Shown here: piece after piece, positions 10,068-18,822 of the stretch
How positions within the stretch are numbered: position 1 is the first letter of the stretch
Layout: the number at the start of each line of letters is the position of its first letter
From: an uncultured Clostridia bacterium
GTDB lineage: Bacteria; Bacillota; Clostridia; Christensenellales; Borkfalkiaceae
Direction of reading: 5' to 3'
Assembly: GCA_944358655.1 (NCBI GenBank)
Contig: CALVRO010000005.1
Location: 19,422-83,421, forward strand
Length of the DNA stretch: 64,000 nt
Made by a program: the position numbers and the translations under genes
Notes under the pieces: model-generated
What the model was told of the DNA's origin: nothing
What the model saw: the letters and a program-made list of their open reading frames with translations, nothing else
Database searches by the model: none

Positions 10068-11738
10068 ATGCCGCAGGACGCATTTACCTTGAGAGCCGTG
10101 ACGGGCGAGCTTGAAGCTCTGCTTGTCGGAGGCAAGATATCAAAAATAAACATGCCCGAAAAGGACGAACTTTCGCTGATTGTTTACACGCCGCGCTCAG
10201 GCTCGGTGAGGCTGGAGATATCCGCCTCGGCAAAGTACAACAGGATAAGCATAGGCGGGCGGGACAAGCCCAACCCCGCCAACGCGCCCAACTTCTGCAT
10301 GCTGCTGCGAAAGCACCTGCAGAACGCGACCGTGACGGCGGTGAGGCAGATAGGCTTCGAGAGGATAGTGGCGATAGACTTCGACTGCGTTTCGGACTTT
10401 TCGTTCAGCTCGCTGACGCTGTACTGCGAGATAATGGGCAAGTACTCCAACATGGTGCTCGTGGAAAAGGGCGTAATTTTGGGCGCGCTCAAGCAGACCA
10501 CGCTGGAGGAGAACGCCAAGAGAGTGCTCTTTTCGGGCGCAAAGTACACCCTCCCTCCCCCTCAGGGCAAGGCCGACCCCACCGACGGGGCCGCGCTCGC
10601 GGAGCTTATGGGCGAGGGCAGGGCGGACGAGAGAGCCATTTCGGCCAACGTAGAGGGCATAGCCTTTTCCACCGCGGCGGAGATTTGCGCGCACTACGGC
10701 GGGCCGGTTTCGGCGGAGGAATTGTACGACTACGTCAACGGCGGCGTCAGCGAGCCCTGCGTGGTGTTCGACGAGAGGGGCGAGCCGCAGGACTTTAAGG
10801 TGCGCTCGGAGGCTGCAGGCAGAAAGCTCTACCCCACACTTTTGGAGGCGCAGACGGCGTACTACGACTATATTTACGTTAAAAAGACCTTCGACGACGG
10901 CAGGCGCAAGCTGACGGGCGCGCTTAGATCGGCGATAAAAAAGGCCGAAAAGAGGCTGGCGCAGATAAACGGTAAGCTGTTGGAGTGCGACTCGGCCGAG
11001 GAGATAAAGCTCAAGGGCGAGCTGATAACGGCCAACATCTACCGCCTTGAGAGGGGCATGGACAGCTTTGAGGCCGACGACTACTACAGCCAGACGCCGA
11101 GGAAGATAAAGATCGCGCTGGACAGGCAGCTGACCCCCGCGCAGAACGCGCAGAAGTACTACAAAAAATACGCCAAGATGAAGAGGACGGTGCAGGCGCT
11201 CTCGGGCCAGAAGGAGGAGACCGAGGTCAAGCTGGACTACCTCAACTCGATAGCCGCGCACATAGACGCGGCGGAATGCACCGACGATTTGAAGGAGACG
11301 GCCGACGAGCTGACCGCCGAGGGAATTTTAAAGAGGCCGCCCGAAAAGGGAAAGAAGAAGGCCGACGCCCCCGCGCCGCTGAGGGAATACGAGATGGACG
11401 GCTTCCGCGTACTGGTGGGCAGGAACAACGCCCAGAACGACAGGCTTTTAAAGAGCCTTTCGCCCGACGACGTGTGGCTGCACGTCAACAGGTACCACTC
11501 CTCGCACGCGGGCATAATCTGCGAGGGCAGAAAGGTGCCCGACGAGGTGATAGCCAAGGCCGCGGCGGCGTGCGCATACTATTCGGAGGCGCGCGGAAGG
11601 GACAAGGTGACCGTAGACTACGCCCCGAGGAAATTTGTTAAAAAGCCCTCAAAGTCGGCGCCCGGCTTCGTCACCTACACCGACTACAGCAATATAATTG
11701 TCACGCCAGACCCCATGAGGGGCGAGAGGATAAAATAG
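10068..11738 (+). CDS. rqcH: RqcH / NFACT family ribosome quality-control protein
   Basis: Cytosolic protein that binds stalled 50S-peptidyl-tRNA complexes and directs addition of C-terminal alanine tails, marking the chain for ClpXP-type proteases; the quality-control proteases lie divergently next door. 556 residues. NFACT-N covers about 1-200 with LLRKHL and EIMGKYSN (Glu121). The position that is Asp-Arg in the Bacillus protein reads Glu98-Arg99 here. The middle is coiled-coil-like (280-430). The C-terminal NFACT-R domain contains DGFRVLVGRNNAQND and DVWLHV (about 440-555). AGAGG lies about 8 nt before the ATG. Older names (fibronectin-binding protein FbpA) refer to the same family. Confidence 0.93.
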   Translation: MPQDAFTLRAVTGELEALLVGGKISKINMPEKDELSLIVYTPRSGSVRLEISASAKYNRISIGGRDKPNPANAPNFCMLLRKHLQNATVTAVRQIGFERIVAIDFDCVSDFSFSSLTLYCEIMGKYSNMVLVEKGVILGALKQTTLEENAKRVLFSGAKYTLPPPQGKADPTDGAALAELMGEGRADERAISANVEGIAFSTAAEICAHYGGPVSAEELYDYVNGGVSEPCVVFDERGEPQDFKVRSEAAGRKLYPTLLEAQTAYYDYIYVKKTFDDGRRKLTGALRSAIKKAEKRLAQINGKLLECDSAEEIKLKGELITANIYRLERGMDSFEADDYYSQTPRKIKIALDRQLTPAQNAQKYYKKYAKMKRTVQALSGQKEETEVKLDYLNSIAAHIDAAECTDDLKETADELTAEGILKRPPEKGKKKADAPAPLREYEMDGFRVLVGRNNAQNDRLLKSLSPDDVWLHVNRYHSSHAGIICEGRKVPDEVIAKAAAACAYYSEARGRDKVTVDYAPRKFVKKPSKSAPGFVTYTDYSNIIVTPDPMRGERIK

Positions 11739-11743
11739 CGCCG

Positions 11744-11773
11744 TGCGCCGCCAAGCGCGGCGCATATTTTTTT
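11744..11773 (+). terminator. intrinsic terminator of rqcH
   Basis: Stem TGCGCCGC/GCGGCGCA (11744-11751 and 11757-11764) with a five-base loop, followed by TATTTTTTT. Classic Rho-independent form. Confidence 0.85.
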
Positions 11774-11796
11774 GAGGACGGCACACACTTTTTTGT

Positions 11797-12150
11797 GTGG
11801 AAGAAATTTGCAAGGCGATATACAGAGCAATAGCCGAGGGCGCGGGCGGGGGCTACGGAGTGTTCTACGAGGACGAGCTGGAGGACGCCCTGCCCGAGGG
11901 CGAACGCGGGCGGGGCGCCGCGGCCGAGGCCATGATAAAACTTAAGGAGGACGGGTATATCGACGTAAAGTACGCGCGCGGCAACGCCTTCTGCGCGGCC
12001 ATTGCGAAGAGATACCCCGACGATCCCCCTCCCCCCGCCGTGCAGGATCCCCCTCCGCCCTCCCGACCCGTCCTGCCCGTCATACTCGCCGCCGCCGCGG
12101 GAGGCGCCGCGGGCAGCCTGATCTGCGGGATAATATTTCATGTTGTCTAA
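11797..12150 (+). CDS. small protein, winged-helix-like with C-terminal membrane helix
   Basis: 117 residues from a GTG start. About residues 1-70 are helical and then beta-like, with LKEDGYIDVKYARGNAF resembling the recognition-helix end and wing of a winged-helix domain. A Pro-rich linker (PDDPPPPAV) follows, then one hydrophobic helix (about 92-115) at the C-terminus. The same plan occurs in the next gene, which it overlaps by 11 bases, so the two look like paralogs in one transcript. The ribosome site is weak (GAGGA 17 nt upstream). Function unknown; a membrane-tethered DNA- or partner-binding protein is an inference from shape only. Confidence 0.65.
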   Translation: MEEICKAIYRAIAEGAGGGYGVFYEDELEDALPEGERGRGAAAEAMIKLKEDGYIDVKYARGNAFCAAIAKRYPDDPPPPAVQDPPPPSRPVLPVILAAAAGGAAGSLICGIIFHVV

Positions 12151-12502
12151 ATTGGAGAGCGCCGTTATGGACGCCGTGTACGGGCTGTGCGACGGGGCGG
12201 GCGGCTGCCTTGTTTCGGCGGCAGAGATAATGGCCGTCATGAGGCGGGGGAGCGCGGTCGGCGCCGAGGGCGTGGACAGGGCGCTTTGCGACCTCAAGAG
12301 GGACGGATACTTCGAGCTGATATCCTCCTCGCGCGCGGGCAGGAAGATGTACGTCATAACGCTGAAGGAGCGCGGGCTCAACTTCCGCAGAGCGCGCTCG
12401 CAGCGCTCGCGCGAGGCGGTGTACCGCATAGCCCTGGCGCTGCTCGGGGCGGTGGCGACGTTTGTGTTCGGCATAATTTTGAAGGCCGTTTGGGGAGGCT
12501 GA
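12140..12502 (+). CDS. small protein, winged-helix-like with C-terminal membrane helix (paralog)
   Basis: 120 residues. Residues 1-85 look like a winged-helix domain (LESAVMDAVYGL... LKRDGYFELISSSRAGRKMYVIT), a basic stretch follows (RRARSQRSREAVYR), and the C-terminus is one membrane helix (about 98-117). The shared LKxDGY motif and layout tie it to the preceding gene. The start at 12140 lies inside the preceding coding region, consistent with translational coupling. An ABC exporter with its own promoter follows at once. No family recognised. Confidence 0.7.
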   Translation: MLSKLESAVMDAVYGLCDGAGGCLVSAAEIMAVMRRGSAVGAEGVDRALCDLKRDGYFELISSSRAGRKMYVITLKERGLNFRRARSQRSREAVYRIALALLGAVATFVFGIILKAVWGG

Positions 12503-12555
12503 CGGGGCGGCATGAAGTTTTTGTATAAATTTTGACACATTATATATATAAACTA

Positions 12556-12584
12556 TTGCTTTTTGCTGCGGCGTTTGGTATAAT
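12556..12584 (+). promoter_or_regulatory. promoter of the ABC exporter, close to the start codon
   Basis: TTGCTT (12556-12561), a 17-base spacer and TATAAT (12579-12584). Transcription should begin at about 12591, one base before ATG 12592. The mRNA is either leaderless or is translated from TTG 12619, which has GGAAAGG upstream. Confidence 0.65.
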
Positions 12585-12591
12585 GCCCCTT

Positions 12592-14355
12592 ATGAAAACA
12601 ACGGACGGAAAGGAAAGATTGCAAAAAGGGTTGGTGAGGCGGTTCATACCCTACTACCGCCCCCACCTCAAACTGTTTATCGCAGACATTATCTGCGCCG
12701 GGCTCATTTCGGCCTTCAACCTCATCTATCCCTACATTACGGGGGAGATTATAGACACATTCGTGCCGCAGAAGATGATGAACATGATACTCGTCTGCGG
12801 CTTTGCGCTGCTCGCATTTTACATTGTTAAGGCGGGGCTCAACTACTTTTTGCAGTATTGGGGCCACGTTGTGGGCGTGCGCATACAGAAGTCGCTGAGG
12901 AGCGAGCTCTTCGATCATCTTGAAAAGATGCCCCTTTCGTACTTCGACGAGAACAAGACGGGCGTGATAATGAGCAGGCTGACAAACGACCTGTTCGAGA
13001 TATCCGAGCTCGCGCACCACGGCCCCGAGGACGTGCTGCTTTCGGTGGTCACCCTGATAGGCGCCGTGGCGATAATGTTCACCTACAACGTGTGGCTCGC
13101 CCTCATCCTGCTGGCGCTCGTGCCCATGATACTCATTTACACCATCTTCATGCGCAAGCGCTTTGTGGACGTGTACGACGAGATGAGAGTTGTGCAGGGC
13201 GAGATAAACAGCGACGTGGAGAGCGCCGTTTCGGGCATACGAGTGGCGCGCGCATATACCGCCGAGGCGCACGAAAAGCTGAAGTTCGAGCGCGGCAACG
13301 AGTCGTTCGCCCGCTGCAAAAGCAGACAGTACAAGGTGATGGGGCAGTACTACTCCTCCATGCGCTTCATGCTCGACTTTATGAACTTCGCCGTGATAAT
13401 AATAGGCGGCGTGTTCTTCTTCAACGGGCAGATAGACGCGGGCGAGTTTTCGGCCTTCATAATGTACGTTACCACCTTCTCCAACCCCATCTGGACGCTG
13501 ACGACCATTTACGAGCAGATACAGCAGGGCCTTACGGGCTTCAACCGCTTCTGCAACATTATGGACAGGCCCGTCGAGCCCGAGGCCGAAAATGCCGCCG
13601 ACTGCGGCAGGCTGAAGGGCGACATACTCTTCGACCACGTCAGCTTTGCCTATAAAAACGACGACAACGTCAACAAGGTTATATCCGACTTCACTTGCAG
13701 GATAGACGCGGGCAAGACGGTGGCGCTTGTCGGGCCCTCGGGAGGAGGCAAGACCACGCTTTGCCACCTCATCCCCCGCTTCTACGAGATAGACGAGGGC
13801 GCCATAACCATAGACGGCAAGGACATACGCGAAGTCACCCGCCGCTCGCTGCGCGAAAACATTGGAATCGTGCAGCAGGACGTGTTCCTGTTCAACGGAA
13901 CCATAAAGGAAAACATTGCCTACGGCGACTTTTCGGCGAGCGACGAGGACATAATAGAGGCCGCAAAGAGGGCCAACATACACGACTACATAACCACCCT
14001 GCCCGACGGCTACGACACCAACGTGGGCGAGAGGGGCGTAAAGCTTTCGGGCGGACAGAAACAGAGGATCTCCATTGCCCGCGCCTTTTTGAAGAACCCG
14101 CCCATACTCATTTTAGACGAGGCGACGAGCGCTTTGGACAACGCCACGGAGATGCAGATACAGGACGCACTCAACTCGCTGTCGGTAGGCAGGACTACCA
14201 TAGTAGTCGCGCACAGACTGTCAACCATAAAGAACGCCGACGAGATAATAGTAGTCACCCCCGGCGGCATTGCCGAGCGCGGCACGCACGAGGAACTTTT
14301 GGCCCTCGGCGGCATTTACAAGGAGCTGTACGAATACCAGTTCAAAAATCTTTAA
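12592..14355 (+). CDS. ABC exporter, fused membrane and ATPase half-transporter
   Basis: 587 residues from ATG 12592. Six-helix type-1 exporter domain (about 20-310) followed by an ATPase with Walker A GPSGGGKTT, Q-loop GIVQQDVFLFN, signature LSGGQKQR, Walker B ILILDEATSALD and H-loop VAHRLS. It resembles the MsbA/BmrA class and probably works as a homodimer; the substrate cannot be read from sequence. The open frame extends upstream to 12532, but a TATAAT box lies in that extension, so it is not translated. An in-frame TTG at 12619 has a good GGAAAGG site and would give 578 residues starting just before RRFIPYYRPH, close to where family members begin. Confidence 0.93.
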   Translation: MKTTDGKERLQKGLVRRFIPYYRPHLKLFIADIICAGLISAFNLIYPYITGEIIDTFVPQKMMNMILVCGFALLAFYIVKAGLNYFLQYWGHVVGVRIQKSLRSELFDHLEKMPLSYFDENKTGVIMSRLTNDLFEISELAHHGPEDVLLSVVTLIGAVAIMFTYNVWLALILLALVPMILIYTIFMRKRFVDVYDEMRVVQGEINSDVESAVSGIRVARAYTAEAHEKLKFERGNESFARCKSRQYKVMGQYYSSMRFMLDFMNFAVIIIGGVFFFNGQIDAGEFSAFIMYVTTFSNPIWTLTTIYEQIQQGLTGFNRFCNIMDRPVEPEAENAADCGRLKGDILFDHVSFAYKNDDNVNKVISDFTCRIDAGKTVALVGPSGGGKTTLCHLIPRFYEIDEGAITIDGKDIREVTRRSLRENIGIVQQDVFLFNGTIKENIAYGDFSASDEDIIEAAKRANIHDYITTLPDGYDTNVGERGVKLSGGQKQRISIARAFLKNPPILILDEATSALDNATEMQIQDALNSLSVGRTTIVVAHRLSTIKNADEIIVVTPGGIAERGTHEELLALGGIYKELYEYQFKNL

Positions 14356-14379
14356 TATTTTTTCTTAAAACAAACGCAC

Positions 14380-14413
14380 GGGCGGCGCCGCATGGAAACA
14401 TGCGGCGCCGCCC
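14380..14413. terminator. hairpin between convergent genes
   Basis: Perfect 15-bp stem GGGCGGCGCCGCATG/CATGCGGCGCCGCCC around loop GAAA. It sits between the end of the ABC exporter and the end of the DegV gene; on the plus strand CTCTGTTTTG follows. Probably serves both directions. Confidence 0.7.
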
Positions 14414-14472
14414 TCTGTTTTGCATTGAGTTTTAAAGTTGAATTGTTGTAGAGTTTGCCGACGGGCCCGGAC

Positions 14473-15336
14473 TTACCTCTCCTTGGCGTGGAAGATGAGG
14501 CCTATGGTGCCGGGGCCGCAGTGCGAACCTATAACGGGCCCTACGGGCTGAACGACAATGTCGGCCTCGGGGTGGGCGGCCTTTATGTCGGCCACAAAGG
14601 AATTTGCGGCGTCCTCGCAGTCGGCCTGCAGGACGAAGATCTTATACTTGTCGAGCTCGCTGCCCTTGGCTTCGAGATAGCCCCTGAGCGCGGCCATGGC
14701 CTTTTTGAAGCCCTTCTGTTTTTCTACGTTGACTATCTTGCCTTCGCCGTCGAAGCAGAGAATGGGCTTGATGCCGAGCAGGTTACCAAACACCTTGGAT
14801 ACGCCCGAAACCCTTCCTCCCCTGTAGAGATAGGTGAGATCCTCCACCGCGAAGTAGGTGGCGGTGTGAGGCACGAGCTCGTTGACGTAGGCTTCGAGCT
14901 CATCCATGGTGGCGCCCTCCCTGTATCTGAGGGCGGCATAGTAGACTATGAAGCCCGCGCCGAGCGAAATGGTCTTTGTGTCGACGGTGCGGATGACGCG
15001 GTCGGGATACTTTTCCTTAAGCTGAGATATGGCCTGCTCCATGGCGTTGAAGGTGGCGCTCATGGCGTGCGAGAAGGTTATGTAGAACACGTCCTCGCCT
15101 GCGGCGAGCACGGGCTCGAAGTACTCAATGTAGGAATACTCGTTGAGCGCGCTCGTCTTGGGCACGGCGCCTTCGCGCATGGCCTTAAAGAAGGCGGCAA
15201 AATCGGTCTCGCGGCCCATGTCGTAAAAATACTCTTTTTCGCCGAGCGTGTAGGGCATTTTTATGACGTTGAGGCCGAGCTCGTCGACCGTCTTGTACCA
15301 CAGTTCGCAGTTGCTGTCGCAGAATAATCTATACAT
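14473..15336 (-). CDS. DegV family fatty-acid-binding protein
   Basis: 287 residues; binds a fatty acid and in Firmicutes such proteins (FakB) present it to the FakA kinase, which is not in this window. Visible: N-terminal DEGV lobe from MYRLFCDSN, the ligand-loop motif FSHAMSATFN (about residues 84-93), RGGRVSGVSKVFGNLLGIKPIL (after residue 150), and the C-terminal GSHCGPGTIG. ATG 15336 is preferred over the upstream methionine at 15363 because AGGAGAG lies 7 nt before it. A second DegV gene of a different subtype is at 17153. Ligand specificity not readable. Confidence 0.92.
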   Translation of the reverse strand: MYRLFCDSNCELWYKTVDELGLNVIKMPYTLGEKEYFYDMGRETDFAAFFKAMREGAVPKTSALNEYSYIEYFEPVLAAGEDVFYITFSHAMSATFNAMEQAISQLKEKYPDRVIRTVDTKTISLGAGFIVYYAALRYREGATMDELEAYVNELVPHTATYFAVEDLTYLYRGGRVSGVSKVFGNLLGIKPILCFDGEGKIVNVEKQKGFKKAMAALRGYLEAKGSELDKYKIFVLQADCEDAANSFVADIKAAHPEADIVVQPVGPVIGSHCGPGTIGLIFHAKER

Positions 15337-15429
15337 ATATTCTCTCCTGAAATTTGATAACAAAATTTATATTGCCCCGCTACTATGCCGCAAACAACGG
15401 CTGCAGAGGGCGGGTCGCCCGAAGGACTT

Positions 15430-16026
15430 TCATTTGACTTTGCGGAAGAAAAACCAGAAAATTATCAGCACCTGAAAGGGCGCCGCCACAACGTAGAACA
15501 GCCACCACTTGTCGTCGGCGGGAGCAAACACGGCGAAGAATACATGGAAAATGGCGACAAGCGACCAAAGTATGCCCGTACAGGCGAGTGCATTGGTGAG
15601 CTTTGTGCCCCATATGCCCGAAAAGACGGTGAGCACGACGGCGCACGCAAAGGGCGCGACTATGTAGGAGAGCCACGCATAACTTTCGGTGGCGCTCCAA
15701 AAATACAGCAGCGCAAACACGCCCGTGGCCACGAACCACACGAGGCCGACTGAGAGCAGCACTATGAGCAGGCGCTTTTTTTTCAGATTTATCTTGGGCT
15801 TTACAACGCCCTCGGGCTGTTCGCAAATTATATCGTCGACCTTGATATGATAAATTTCGGCCAGCTGAATGAGCACACGGATATCGGGGATGGACTCGCC
15901 CCTCTCCCACTTTGACACGGCTTTATCGGAGTAGTTGAGCATTTCCGCGAGCCTGAGTTGGGTCAAGCCCGCCTGCTGACGCAGGCGCACGAGATTTTCT
16001 GCAATTACTTCTTTCAAGTCTTTCAT
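15430..16026 (-). CDS. XRE-type regulator with four membrane helices
   Basis: 198 residues. Residues 1-60 form a Cro/cI helix-turn-helix (LTQLRLAEMLNYSDKAVSKW). After a basic linker (KPKINLKKKR) come about four membrane helices (80-195), so the DNA-binding head is tied to the membrane. This layout is common among uncharacterised Clostridia regulators; the signal sensed is unknown. ATG 16026 lies only 6 nt after a TACAAT -10 box, so the mRNA is probably leaderless; the longer open frame to 16074 would start upstream of the promoter. A perfect palindrome at 16075-16091 is a likely operator. The 3' end lies 93 bases from the DegV gene on the same strand. Confidence 0.87.
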   Translation of the reverse strand: MKDLKEVIAENLVRLRQQAGLTQLRLAEMLNYSDKAVSKWERGESIPDIRVLIQLAEIYHIKVDDIICEQPEGVVKPKINLKKKRLLIVLLSVGLVWFVATGVFALLYFWSATESYAWLSYIVAPFACAVVLTVFSGIWGTKLTNALACTGILWSLVAIFHVFFAVFAPADDKWWLFYVVAAPFQVLIIFWFFFRKVK

Positions 16027-16032
16027 GTCCCT

Positions 16033-16061
16033 ATTGTAACACATTAAACAACAAAAATCAA
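16033..16061 (-). promoter_or_regulatory. promoter of the XRE regulator
   Basis: On the minus strand TTGATT (16061-16056), a 17-base spacer and TACAAT (16038-16033), then 6 nt to the ATG at 16026. Expected start of transcription is at or next to the A of the start codon. Confidence 0.65.
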
Positions 16062-16074
16062 TACAAATGTACAA

Positions 16075-16091
16075 CTCTACCGACGGTAGAG
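16075..16091. promoter_or_regulatory. perfect palindrome, probable operator of the XRE regulator
   Basis: CTCTACCG-A-CGGTAGAG, 8-bp arms, 13 bases upstream of the -35 box. The related sequence rTAGAGTTGw occurs at 16071-16080 (minus), 16107-16116 (plus) and 16149-16158 (plus), so several half sites surround the two divergent promoters. Confidence 0.5.
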
Positions 16092-16163
16092 AAGAATTTT
16101 TTTGAAGTAGAGTTGATTTTTATGTCTGTTTACACAAATTTAGCAACAATAGAGTTGTCGTTG

Positions 16164-16202
16164 TTGAAAAAAGGACGGGATAGTTATATAATTAAGTATA
16201 TG
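16164..16202 (+). promoter_or_regulatory. orphan promoter running into a repeat island
   Basis: TTGAAA (16164-16169), 17 bases, TATAAT (16187-16192), then 7 nt to ATG 16200. The following short frame (MSRGVSPFRECDGHP...) enters the dispersed repeat at about 16240, so it looks like the front of a gene cut off by the repeat. One rTAGAGTTGt half site ends six bases before the -35. Confidence 0.45.
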
Positions 16203-16239
16203 AGTCGGGGCGTTAGTCCATTCCGAGAGTGCGACGGAC

Positions 16240-17000
16240 ACCCCACCACTTGTCATGCCGAGCAGCTCGCGCCTCGTCGCAAGGCGCGTTTTGCAACAAG
16301 CCGAGTAAACTCGCCTTGTCCGCCTTTAGCGCCTGCGGCTCCTCTTTCGCGCAAATACTACAGTTTTGCGCGAGGCTGTGGTTAAAATTCCTGCACTCCG
16401 TGAAAGCAAATTCGCCCTTGCCCGCCCCCTCCGCCATTCACTTCGTTCGTGGCACCTCCCCATGGCGACGGGGAGGCAATTATGAGGAACAAGTGTATCT
16501 GAAAGTAGCCCGGGAGATTTCTCCGCTTCGCACACTCCGTGTGCTTTGGTTTCGCGTCTTGTTCGCGTTCAACATAATTGCTCTCGTTCCAAGCGAAAGC
16601 GGCGCTACGCTTGCCCGAAATGACATGCTCTGCCCGAGGAGGGGGCAATGCACCCATACTCCCCCCCTTGTCATGCCGAGCAGCGCGCCGAAAGAGTTGG
16701 ATGCAAAAAGTGCAAGTGCGCGCGTCGCCGAGGCATCTCATCGCGACAGCGACGGACAAATGGGGCAAAATGCCCCGCTATGGCTCCCCGTCGTTATGGG
16801 GAGCTGGCGGCAACTTGTTGCCGACTGAGGGGGCGTTCTTTTTTTCGACCTCTCCGTCCGCGCGCTCGCGCGTGCGGCCACCTCCCCATGCGAAGGGGAG
16901 GCTATAATAAGGATATATCGTATCTGAAAAGTAATCGGGGAGATTTCTCCATGCGCTCGGCTTAATAGCCTCGCTTAGTCGAAATGACATCCTTATAGTC
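16240..17000. repeat. repeat island 1, two sets of a three-part dispersed repeat
   Basis: This 760-base gene-free stretch holds two sets of modules seen again near 33150, 46030 and 63650. Module A begins TTGTCATGCCGAGCAGC and runs to GAGGCATCTC (16249 variant; 16671-16740). Module B has CCTCCCCAT...GGGGAGGC (about 16425-16475 and 16850-16905). Module C runs from TATCTGAAA through GGAGATTTCTCC to CGAAATGACA (about 16496-16625 and 16918-16990). Open frames here are by-products of the repeat on both strands. No transposase or inverted-repeat ends are visible. Confidence 0.8.
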
Positions 17001-17152
17001 GGGGAGAGAAATCAAACTCGTAAACAAAAATTTCTTTCCGCATATAGACCTTTCAAAAGGACATCCTTGTTGCGAACAGGGGCAAATTCTTTGCTATATT
17101 TTAACACGACGGAGGCAATGGCCGCCGTTGACATATTCTTTTTGGAGCAACC

Positions 17153-18103
17153 ATGAAAAAGTTTGATATCTATGTTGATTCGGGCGCCAATATACCCGAC
17201 GAGCTTTGCGAACGTTACGACATTAACGTTGTGCCCTTTATGTGCAATATCGACGGCGTGGAGACGCCCTGCTACGAAAAGGGCAGGCCTTCGCGCGAGA
17301 TGGCCCTGAAATTTTACGCCGCCATGCGCGAGGGGTGCCAGACCTCCACTTCCCTCATCAACGCCGAAAGATTTTTTGAGGCGATAAAGCCATCGCTCGA
17401 CGACGGACGGGACGTGCTGATCACCACCCTCTCTTCGGGCATTTCGGGCACATATAAGCAGGCGTGCGAGGCTGCGCAGACGGCCATGGAGCGCTATCCC
17501 GACCTGAAGGTGCACGTTTTCGACGCATACAACGCCTCGATGGGCGAGGGACTATTTGCGGTATATGCCGCGCGCATGCGCGAAGAGGGCAAGACCTTTG
17601 AGGAGACACGCGACTTTGTTGAGGCCAACAGGCTCAACATGCATTCGGTGTTCACCGTCAGCGACCTGAAATACCTTAAAAAGGGCGGGCGAATTTCTGC
17701 CACAAAGGCGATAGCCGGCACCCTTCTCAACATAAAGCCAATTCTTATTGCCGGCCCCGTGGGAACGATAGAGATGCTTGAAACCGTGCGCGGCAGAAAG
17801 AAGGCGCTGACAAGGCTTGCCGAACTATTTGACGAGGAAGTTGTAAACGCCTCCGCGCAGACAATTTCCATTTGCCACGCCGACTGCGAGGAGGACGCCA
17901 ATTTCCTCGCCGACCTCCTCCGCCAAAAGGGCGCAAACGATATAGTTATCGAAGTTTACGACATATGCACGGGCTCGCACGTCGGCCCCGGCACGGTGGC
18001 GCTCTTCTTTATGGGCGACGACAGAAGCAAGGCGCGCGCCGAAAAGAGTTCCGTGCTCAAAAACATTGCAAATATTGCCGCAAAATTCAAGAAAAACAAC
18101 TGA
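17153..18103 (+). CDS. DegV family fatty-acid-binding protein, second paralog
   Basis: 316 residues. Starts MKKFDIYVDSGANIPDELC, with ligand-loop motif TTLSSGISGTYKQA, KGGRISATKAIAGTLLNIKPIL in the second half and GSHVGPGTVALFF near the end. The C-terminus carries about 30 extra residues rich in Lys and Ala. GGAGCAACC directly precedes the ATG. It is clearly a different subtype from the DegV protein at 14473, so the cell probably holds several fatty-acid carriers. It stands alone between a repeat island and a convergent lipoprotein gene. Confidence 0.92.
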   Translation: MKKFDIYVDSGANIPDELCERYDINVVPFMCNIDGVETPCYEKGRPSREMALKFYAAMREGCQTSTSLINAERFFEAIKPSLDDGRDVLITTLSSGISGTYKQACEAAQTAMERYPDLKVHVFDAYNASMGEGLFAVYAARMREEGKTFEETRDFVEANRLNMHSVFTVSDLKYLKKGGRISATKAIAGTLLNIKPILIAGPVGTIEMLETVRGRKKALTRLAELFDEEVVNASAQTISICHADCEEDANFLADLLRQKGANDIVIEVYDICTGSHVGPGTVALFFMGDDRSKARAEKSSVLKNIANIAAKFKKNN

Positions 18104-18132
18104 CGATAAGTCATTATTTCTCAATATGCAAG

Positions 18133-18170
18133 AGCGCGGCGGGGAGGACAAAAGTCCTCCCCGCCGCGCT
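18133..18170. terminator. hairpin between convergent genes
   Basis: Perfect 17-bp stem AGCGCGGCGGGGAGGAC/GTCCTCCCCGCCGCGCT with loop AAAA, followed on the plus strand by GCTTGTTTGC. Lies between DegV and the lipoprotein gene and can serve both. Confidence 0.7.
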
Positions 18171-18181
18171 GCTTGTTTGCA

Positions 18182-18802
18182 CTACTCTTCTTGCGGCACC
18201 TCGTCCAAAAAGTAATTAGATAAGTCACTTGTAAGCAGCCTTAAATCAATGGTTATATTACATAAGTTTTCGTTATAATCATCACGCCATGTAAGTTTTA
18301 ACATATTAACATCAGTAACCACTCTGCCACAGACTTCAGGATCATATTCACCAAGCGGATGAGCGGCAAAGTATAGTGTAAAAATAGTAATACCGTCTAA
18401 CTGTGAAACCGCATATGTCTTACTATTATCAAAAGCGATATTAAAACCATATTTCGTTGACCATGCTTCACCTTTTATTATAGTTTCGTAATAATTTGCT
18501 ATTGTGTAATTCCTTTCGGAAAACTCCTTGAAAATATCTTCAACATAAGAGGTGAACTGCTCTTGAGAACTTATGGCTGCATCATAATAATATGTGCCAC
18601 CGTCCTTATATTGCACTTCATTAGCTGCCCCCTCGGGCTTTGACAGCCATGGAATATCAAATTCCTGCAACACCTCCTCGCTGAACAATTCGGTAGACCC
18701 GGACTTGATATTGCATGTACGGTCGGGATCGAGATTGCACGAACACAATACTAAAGGAAGTGCTCCCAAAACAACTACTACTGCTTTTAATATTTTTTTC
18801 AT
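18182..18802 (-). CDS. lipoprotein, second of a tandem pair
   Basis: 206 residues from ATG 18802; a TTG at 18808 is in frame but neither has a clear ribosome site, and translation may be coupled to the gene 20 bases upstream. The signal peptide ends LVLCSC, giving a lipidated Cys; a seven-residue stretch (NLDPDRT) is then followed by a second Cys and a 24-residue segment (CNIKSG to FDIPWL) identical to the start of the mature neighbouring protein. That 69-base block (18644-18712) is identical to 19291-19359, while the rest is only similar. No family recognised; clearly more AT-rich than flanking housekeeping genes. Confidence 0.82.
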   Translation of the reverse strand: MKKILKAVVVVLGALPLVLCSCNLDPDRTCNIKSGSTELFSEEVLQEFDIPWLSKPEGAANEVQYKDGGTYYYDAAISSQEQFTSYVEDIFKEFSERNYTIANYYETIIKGEAWSTKYGFNIAFDNSKTYAVSQLDGITIFTLYFAAHPLGEYDPEVCGRVVTDVNMLKLTWRDDYNENLCNITIDLRLLTSDLSNYFLDEVPQEE

Positions 18803-18822
18803 AGGCAATCTTAATTTTAAGC

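Noticed and set aside
12553-13983. 476-codon minus-strand frame opposite the ABC exporter
   Set aside because: Mirror of a well-supported ABC gene; the translation is rich in His, Val and Arg with no recognisable domain.
16200-16965. Several 60-200-codon frames in repeat island 1
   Set aside because: They run across repeat modules, and related frames recur in the other islands on either strand. Treated as repeat by-products.
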